Below are positions 62,094 to 64,000 of a DNA stretch of 64,000 nucleotides, one piece after another. The first letter of the stretch is position 1. Every line of letters starts with the position of its first letter. The DNA comes from Galerina marginata (Eukaryota; Basidiomycota; Agaricomycetes; Agaricales; Galerinaceae), in NCBI GenBank assembly GCA_023014335.1, contig JAECYW010000003.1, positions 2,790,001 through 2,854,000 on the forward strand, given 5' to 3'. A program made the position numbers and the translations under genes. The notes under the pieces were generated by a model. That model saw only the letters and a program-made list of their open reading frames with translations. It ran no database searches and had not been told where the DNA came from.

Positions 62094-64000
62094 ATGCCTC
62101 CCGTTAATCAAAACGAAAACCCTACCAGAGGCAGCACTGCCAGCGTAGCTCCCAAGCGGAACCCTCCAGGAGGAAAAAAAGGATCTCAGACCTTAACTCA
62201 GTCCACAGCGGGTACGCCTTCCTTTGATTGATACACTCATACTAGGAGAACTAAATTTCCTTATACAGTGAACGCACTTGTACCAGTTATCATGACGCAA
62301 GTCAACCATGCACCAGAACCAGGTATGATTTCTGCATTTTTCGAATGATTTATATTAATACTGTTTTGTTTTGTAGGTCGAACTCGACCTGTTCGTACTA
62401 ATGCTGGGCAAGGTGGTGTCGTTTCTCAGTTGACGCGTGTGTCAAATACAGTCGGAGCAGCTTTACTCCAAAAGGTTCAAGGCAAATCTGCTCTTGCTGG
62501 CAAGCCAGGCGTTTTAGGAAACAAAAAGAGGATCTACGATGAGCTTGATGCAGCACCCGAGGACATTCCAGACAACAAGCTTGCACCTCAGAAGAAAGCA
62601 AAGCGCCGTAAAGCTGTAAGCCAACTCCTTTGGGACCTGTTCATCTATGGCTTCTAATCGTTTAACACGTAGGGACTGGCCACTCCTCCAACGTTTCTTC
62701 CAGAAATACCTGACCCCCCGTTAACTATTGCTCCTATGCCAAGTCGGCAACTTCCTGCCCACCTACCACATGGTTAGCTTTACATCTTTAAACATTCACA
62801 ATAGGCTTCTAACATGTAAACTGTATGATAAGGGCGCCATTCACCTCCTGGTGTGGAGTTTTATAATCCCAAGCAATTAACTCTAAATTCGGTGGCTAAA
62901 TCTCCTATTCAGTTGTGTGTTGCCTTGATAACTCAACCTCCCTAGCATCAGCTGCCTCCTGGGCCTGTAATTAACACCCGTCAGCTGGCACCACCTCAAC
63001 CTTCTCAACCTTCTTTGCGTGCTCATCAACAGGTAGTTGGTCCTGAGCTAGTTCGTGGTACAGCAACAATAACATATGGGTCTCGCAAGCAATTGCTTGA
63101 CATTGAAGCTAGCGACTCTGAAGATCCCCAAGAGATGGATGAAGACGAGGACGAGAGGGATGAGGATGAGCAGCAGGACTACCAATACGATCAAGATCAC
63201 GAGGATGATGGCCACAATAATAGCGTTGATGGAGAGTACGATGAGGATGAAAATATGGATGCTAACCTTGACGAACCCCAAGCAGCCTATGAGATGGATA
63301 ACCAACTTGATATGGACGTGGAACCCTTTGGTGACATGAACTATTATCCAGGTGGAAAGTATGACGTAGAAGCTGATCACAATGATGAACGGCAACCCCT
63401 ATTCCTTCCAAATGGTCAATATTGATTTCTCTTCTATTTCTCGCTCTGACCACATCTTTTAGGTGATATCCTCGATGAACAATCGCCATCCGAAGATGAG
63501 CAACTTGCGCTTTCTCACCTTCATGCTCATGAACCTGGCCTTGAGAACAATAACCGGTATGACAACAATGAGGAAGGCATGCCTGGCGCTGAAACAGTCA
63601 CAAACAGGTGGCCCAATGCAGACGAAGATGGACGATCTAGCTGGGATCAAGAGGAACAACACCTAGATTACGAAGTGACATTCATCTTATTTTTTTTTGG
63701 GACTTTGCTAATTGCTATCACGCTTCTTGTAGATTGGATTTATACCTGATCCCCAGCATGAGGAAGAATCTGCTCAAGAAGCAGTCAATGGTAGTGAGGC
63801 TGAACAGGAAGAAGTACGCCTTAATTTTATTTCATCACCTGATATATTTAATCAAACTTGATAATTTAGGCTGACCAGACTGAGGATGTCCTTCAAGCGC
63901 ACCACAAGCGTAACCGACCCAACCGGCCACCAAGTCTCCCAAAACTTACTGCCGCAGCGGTTAACCAGCTGAACGAACAGCCTGAGCCTGGAGATGACAA
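62094..64000 (+). CDS. DUF6532-like protein (copy 4, cut by window end)
   Basis: The first eight exons and part of the ninth are present and open: the basic region, the Pro/Gln-rich stretch and the acidic region. The gene leaves the window before the DUF6532-like region begins. Confidence 0.65.

Larger units (their letters stand above)
58390..64000. repeat. Tandem repeat unit, copy 4 (partial, cut by window end)
   Basis: The first 5.6 kb of a fourth unit is present and matches the starts of the other three. It stops inside the ninth exon of the DUF6532-like gene at the window edge, so the array continues beyond the window. Confidence 0.97.

Noticed and set aside
61750..62148. Open frame of 132 codons with a hydrophobic start
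   Set aside because: It overlaps the TATA-like box and the start of the DUF6532-like gene in another frame, and is broken in copy 2. It is promoter DNA.
1..64000. Ribosomal DNA or CRISPR array as the source of the repetition
   Set aside because: The unit holds protein genes with introns, no rRNA sequence, and no short spaced direct repeats of CRISPR type.

Overview
The window is three complete and one partial copy of a single, roughly 19.46 kb direct repeat: 1-19460, 19461-38928, 38929-58389 and 58390-64000. No single-copy DNA is visible at either edge, so neither the ends nor the total copy number can be seen. The gene content points to a basidiomycete fungus, most likely a mushroom-forming Agaricomycete. 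Evidence: many 44-66 nt introns, a Plavaka-type DNA transposase, a TET/JBP-like dioxygenase of the mushroom type, a DUF6532-like protein, and a degenerate fragment of the fungal corepressor CYC8/SSN6.

Layout of one unit, starting at its plus-strand operon-like half: (1) a TET/JBP-like Fe(II)/2-oxoglutarate dioxygenase gene of 10 exons (1085 aa in the intact copy, 57103-60842); (2) a small three-exon gene for an unrecognised, probably coiled-coil protein of 128 aa; (3) a 14-exon gene for a 779-aa protein with a basic stretch, a very acidic middle and a C-terminal DUF6532-like region; (4) a GATGAGGACGAGC-type minisatellite; (5) about 1.5 kb of non-coding DNA with short motifs in both orientations; (6) on the minus strand, converging on the first three, a four-exon Plavaka transposase gene (1025 aa in the intact copy, 47637-50880) with an N-terminal C2HC zinc finger and a recognisable C-terminal block; (7) about 5.9 kb of degenerate DNA made of intron-like modules and repeated exon-like pieces, with a broken CYC8 TPR fragment inside it on the minus strand; (8) a short promoter region with a GTCACGTGAC palindrome leading into the next TET/JBP-like gene.

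My reading is that units (1)-(6) form one composite mobile element: a Plavaka transposase with three passenger genes, including an enzyme of a family known to oxidise methylated bases. The 5.9 kb segment would then be captured or flanking host DNA that was duplicated along with it. The copies differ almost only by single-base insertions and deletions, often in homopolymers, so that only one copy of the dioxygenase gene and one of the transposase gene reads through. That looks more like long-read sequencing error than old divergence. The array itself could be a real chromosomal tandem array, a circular molecule read as a concatemer, or an assembly artefact. Gene models below were built by hand; in the best copies all exon lengths sum to a multiple of three.
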